From: an uncultured Eubacterium sp.
Lineage (GTDB): Bacteria; Bacillota; Clostridia; Lachnospirales; Lachnospiraceae
Reading direction: 5' to 3'
Assembly: GCA_905236735.1 (NCBI GenBank)
Contig: CAJOOU010000177.1
Coordinates: 1-8,557 of the forward strand
DNA: 8,557 bases
Part shown: piece by piece, positions 7,395-8,557 of the stretch
Layout: each line of letters starts with the position of its first letter
How positions within the stretch are numbered: the first letter of the stretch is position 1
Notes under the pieces: generated by a model
Seen by the model: the letters and a program-made list of their open reading frames with translations, nothing else
Told to the model about the DNA's origin: nothing
The model's database searches: none
Program-made: the position numbers and the translations under genes

Positions 7395-7414
7395 TTTCCG
7401 GCCCCCGCCGGAAA
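7395..7414 (-). promoter_or_regulatory. GC-rich hairpin in the 5' leader of the lipoprotein gene
   Basis: A perfect 8-bp inverted repeat (TTTCCGGC with GCCGGAAA) closes a loop of four identical bases (GGGG in the transcript). It ends about five bases before the Shine-Dalgarno sequence of the lipoprotein gene. No T run follows, so it is not an intrinsic terminator. It could stabilise the 5' end of the mRNA or affect ribosome access. If transcription starts just after the -10 box, it forms most of a leader of roughly 45 bases. Confidence 0.6.
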
Positions 7415-7427
7415 ACCTTATGCGCAA

Positions 7428-7433
7428 ATTATA
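7428..7433 (-). promoter_or_regulatory. Probable -10 box of the lipoprotein gene promoter
   Basis: A perfect TATAAT on the minus strand in an AT-rich stretch, 52 bases before the lipoprotein start codon. At 16-18 bp upstream I see no good TTGACA-like -35 box. The promoter may therefore need an activator, which fits the neighbouring AraC-family gene. The assignment is by motif only. Confidence 0.5.
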
Positions 7434-7461
7434 TAATTTTTATCAGGAAGGGTTCTATTAA

Positions 7462-7491
7462 ATTTCTGCTTTAATTTTGCACATTTCTGCT
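7462..7491. repeat. 9-bp direct repeat with 21-bp period, candidate AraC-type operator
   Basis: ATTTCTGCT occurs at 7462-7470 and again at 7483-7491 on the plus strand (AGCAGAAAT in the transcribed direction), exactly 21 bp start to start. The near copy lies just upstream of where a -35 box would be relative to the TATAAT at 7428-7433. The far copy is inside the last codons of the upstream gene. Spacing of two helical turns in direct orientation is typical of sites for AraC-family activators. A 9-bp match could still be chance. Confidence 0.4.
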
Positions 7492-8322
7492 GCTTCTTCT
7501 CAGCTGTTTTTGTTTAGCCTTTAAAACTTTGTCTATACCTGCATTCTTTAAGGCATCTATGAAGCGTTCAAGCCCCGACGACGGATTGATTTCCCCGGAC
7601 AAAAGCGCATTTTTGTATATATCAATAACCTCCTCACAGGCTGCTTCCTCCGTTATAACATCGGTATTGTCAAATTCAAACTCTACGCTTGCACTGTTAA
7701 CTATATCGGTAAAAAGCGGATATACACTCATATTTATGCCGCAGCAGGCGGTGGCATCCGCATTAATTCCCACATAATTGGGGGCAAAAAAACCTGCGCT
7801 GTATTCTTCTTTTACAAGTCCCGTTGTGGAAATCATTTCGTTTTTCCCTATAAGTCCCGCTATTCTCCATTTATACATATAGCTGCACATGGTTTTAAAG
7901 CTGTCGGTCTCATAAAAATCCGTTACCTCAAGACTCTCCGCAGGATTCTCGAGCACTCCTATATCTCCCGAAAGAGTGTCAAAAAGTATGCCTTTATCCA
8001 CATCGGCAGCATATTCTATTACAGCCTTATCATATCCTGCCATTACCGGAATATAATCGGGGTATGCTTCCTTTATCATCTTTAGCACCCCTTCTATATC
8101 ATCCCACGAGTTTAGCTCGCAGTTTCGCAGTTCAAGAGCCTTTCCCACATCACTCCTTATCACAAGACATACCTGCTCACATCCCTTGCTGTCAAAGTCA
8201 ATGGTTTCCTCTTCCTCTGCGCCCGTGGTATGCCCCGGCGCCTCTGCCGTATTTTCCAGAGAAAACCATACTGCTGCCGCCAGTACAAATAAGGCTATTA
8301 AAAAAATATATTTCTTTTTCAT
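7471..8322 (-). CDS. Membrane-anchored or secreted half of a DUF3502/LipO-like solute-binding protein
   Basis: Function unknown. It has 283 residues. Residues 5-21 form a hydrophobic signal or anchor with no lipobox cysteine, followed by an acidic linker (35-45). The rest resembles only the later part of DUF3502/LipO-type family 1 binding lipoproteins, which usually run to around 500 residues: CLVIRSDVGKAL (52-63) and NSWDDIEGVLKMIKEAYPD (71-89) match the strand and 'TWDDL..VL..IK..P' block that usually lies mid-protein; FDTLSGDIGVLENP (114-127), FYETDSFK (136-143) and YKWRIAGLIGKNE (150-162) match 'D.LGD..GVL', 'ETdEYK' and 'WY..GYI.KD'; ALKNAGIDKVLKAKQKQL (257-274) is the family's C-terminal helix. 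The first roughly 150-180 residues of a normal family member appear to be missing and replaced by the anchor. Seven cysteines (48, 52, 68, 146, 193, 194, 229) are unusual for an exported clostridial protein. The ATG overlaps the AraC-family stop by four bases, with AGGAGG inside that gene, so the two are translated together; a sensory or accessory role for the regulator is inference. Confidence 0.8.
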   Translation of the reverse strand: MKKKYIFLIALFVLAAAVWFSLENTAEAPGHTTGAEEEETIDFDSKGCEQVCLVIRSDVGKALELRNCELNSWDDIEGVLKMIKEAYPDYIPVMAGYDKAVIEYAADVDKGILFDTLSGDIGVLENPAESLEVTDFYETDSFKTMCSYMYKWRIAGLIGKNEMISTTGLVKEEYSAGFFAPNYVGINADATACCGINMSVYPLFTDIVNSASVEFEFDNTDVITEEAACEEVIDIYKNALLSGEINPSSGLERFIDALKNAGIDKVLKAKQKQLRRSSRNVQN

Positions 8323-8557
8323 ACATTCCTCCTGTACTCGTTCGGACTGACTCCCTCGTACTTTTTAAACACCCTCGAAAAATATGCAAAATTCGAGTAC
8401 CCCACCTTGGACGATACTATTCCTATGGGCAGACCTGTGGTTTTAAGCAGATGCTTTGCCACCCTTATTTTCTCCTTGTTTATATAATCGATAAGCGATA
8501 CCCCCATTGTGTCCTTAAAAATATGGGATATATAATCTTTGCTGAGGAAAAATCTTC
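8319..8557 (-). CDS. AraC-family transcriptional regulator, C-terminal DNA-binding part (5' end outside window)
   Basis: A transcription factor that probably controls the adjacent genes. Only the last 78 residues are visible; the frame stays open to the right edge, so the apparent Met at 8507 is internal. The fragment contains most of the double helix-turn-helix domain: FFLSKDYISHIFKDTMG (first helix-turn-helix region), the linker IDYINKEKIRVAKHLLKTT, then IGIVSSKVGYSNFAYFSRVF and KKYEGVSPNEYRRN, which is the AraC/XylS signature with the family's GY/F...YFSRVFK...G.SP.EYR pattern. The sensor part is outside the window, so I cannot say whether it is a stand-alone AraC protein, a YesN-type response regulator or a membrane-bound form. 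It overlaps the next gene by four bases (ATGA). Confidence 0.93.
   Translation of the reverse strand, partial: RFFLSKDYISHIFKDTMGVSLIDYINKEKIRVAKHLLKTTGLPIGIVSSKVGYSNFAYFSRVFKKYEGVSPNEYRRNV

Noticed and set aside
7376..7470. A riboswitch or T-box in the leader of the lipoprotein gene
   Set aside because: The space between the -10 box and the start codon is only about 50 bases, with one simple hairpin and no conserved aptamer pattern.
7471..8322. The half-size binding protein as a pseudogene
   Set aside because: The frame is intact, it has a good start and ribosome site coupled to the upstream gene, a hydrophobic N-terminus, and the family blocks in order up to the normal C-terminal helix.
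8198..8389. A 63-codon minus-strand frame spanning the junction of the regulator and the half-binding-protein
   Set aside because: It overlaps both well-supported genes in another frame and shows no motif.

Overview
The window looks like a chromosomal segment from an anaerobic Firmicute of the class Clostridia, probably a Lachnospiraceae-type gut bacterium. The reasons are the moderate GC content, purine-rich Shine-Dalgarno sequences before every gene, a Gram-positive style lipoprotein signal, the protein family types, and an oxygen-sensitive style ferredoxin-flavin reductase. This is inferred from style, not from a marker gene. Every credible gene lies on the minus strand and is read from the right edge to the left. 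I found no RNA genes, mobile elements or CRISPR, and no gene-free stretch longer than about 100 bases.

Layout in order of transcription: (1) the C-terminal DNA-binding half of an AraC-family regulator, cut by the right edge. (2) A membrane-anchored or secreted protein that overlaps the regulator by 4 bases. It matches only the second half of a DUF3502/LipO-type family 1 solute-binding protein. (3) A short intergenic region with a -10 box, a 9-bp direct repeat of 21-bp period and a GC-rich leader hairpin. (4) A complete Opp/Dpp-type ABC importer in the order binding lipoprotein, ATPase D, ATPase F, permease B, permease C. An 11-bp stem-loop follows the lipoprotein gene. (5) Starting 21 bases after permease C, a cytoplasmic flavoprotein reductase with an N-terminal two-cluster ferredoxin domain, cut by the left edge close to its C-terminus.

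Spacings from the first ATPase to the reductase are 21 bases or less or overlapping, so D-F-B-C-reductase is very probably one transcript. The lipoprotein probably has its own promoter and may also be reached by read-through from the regulator pair. A working model, which is inference: the regulator and the half-binding-protein control uptake of a peptide-like or other small organic compound, and the reductase acts on the imported compound or a breakdown product. The ligand cannot be read from the sequence. The points most worth following are the truncated binding protein paired with the AraC regulator, the repeat placed like an AraC-type operator, and the ferredoxin-flavin reductase at the end of an import operon.
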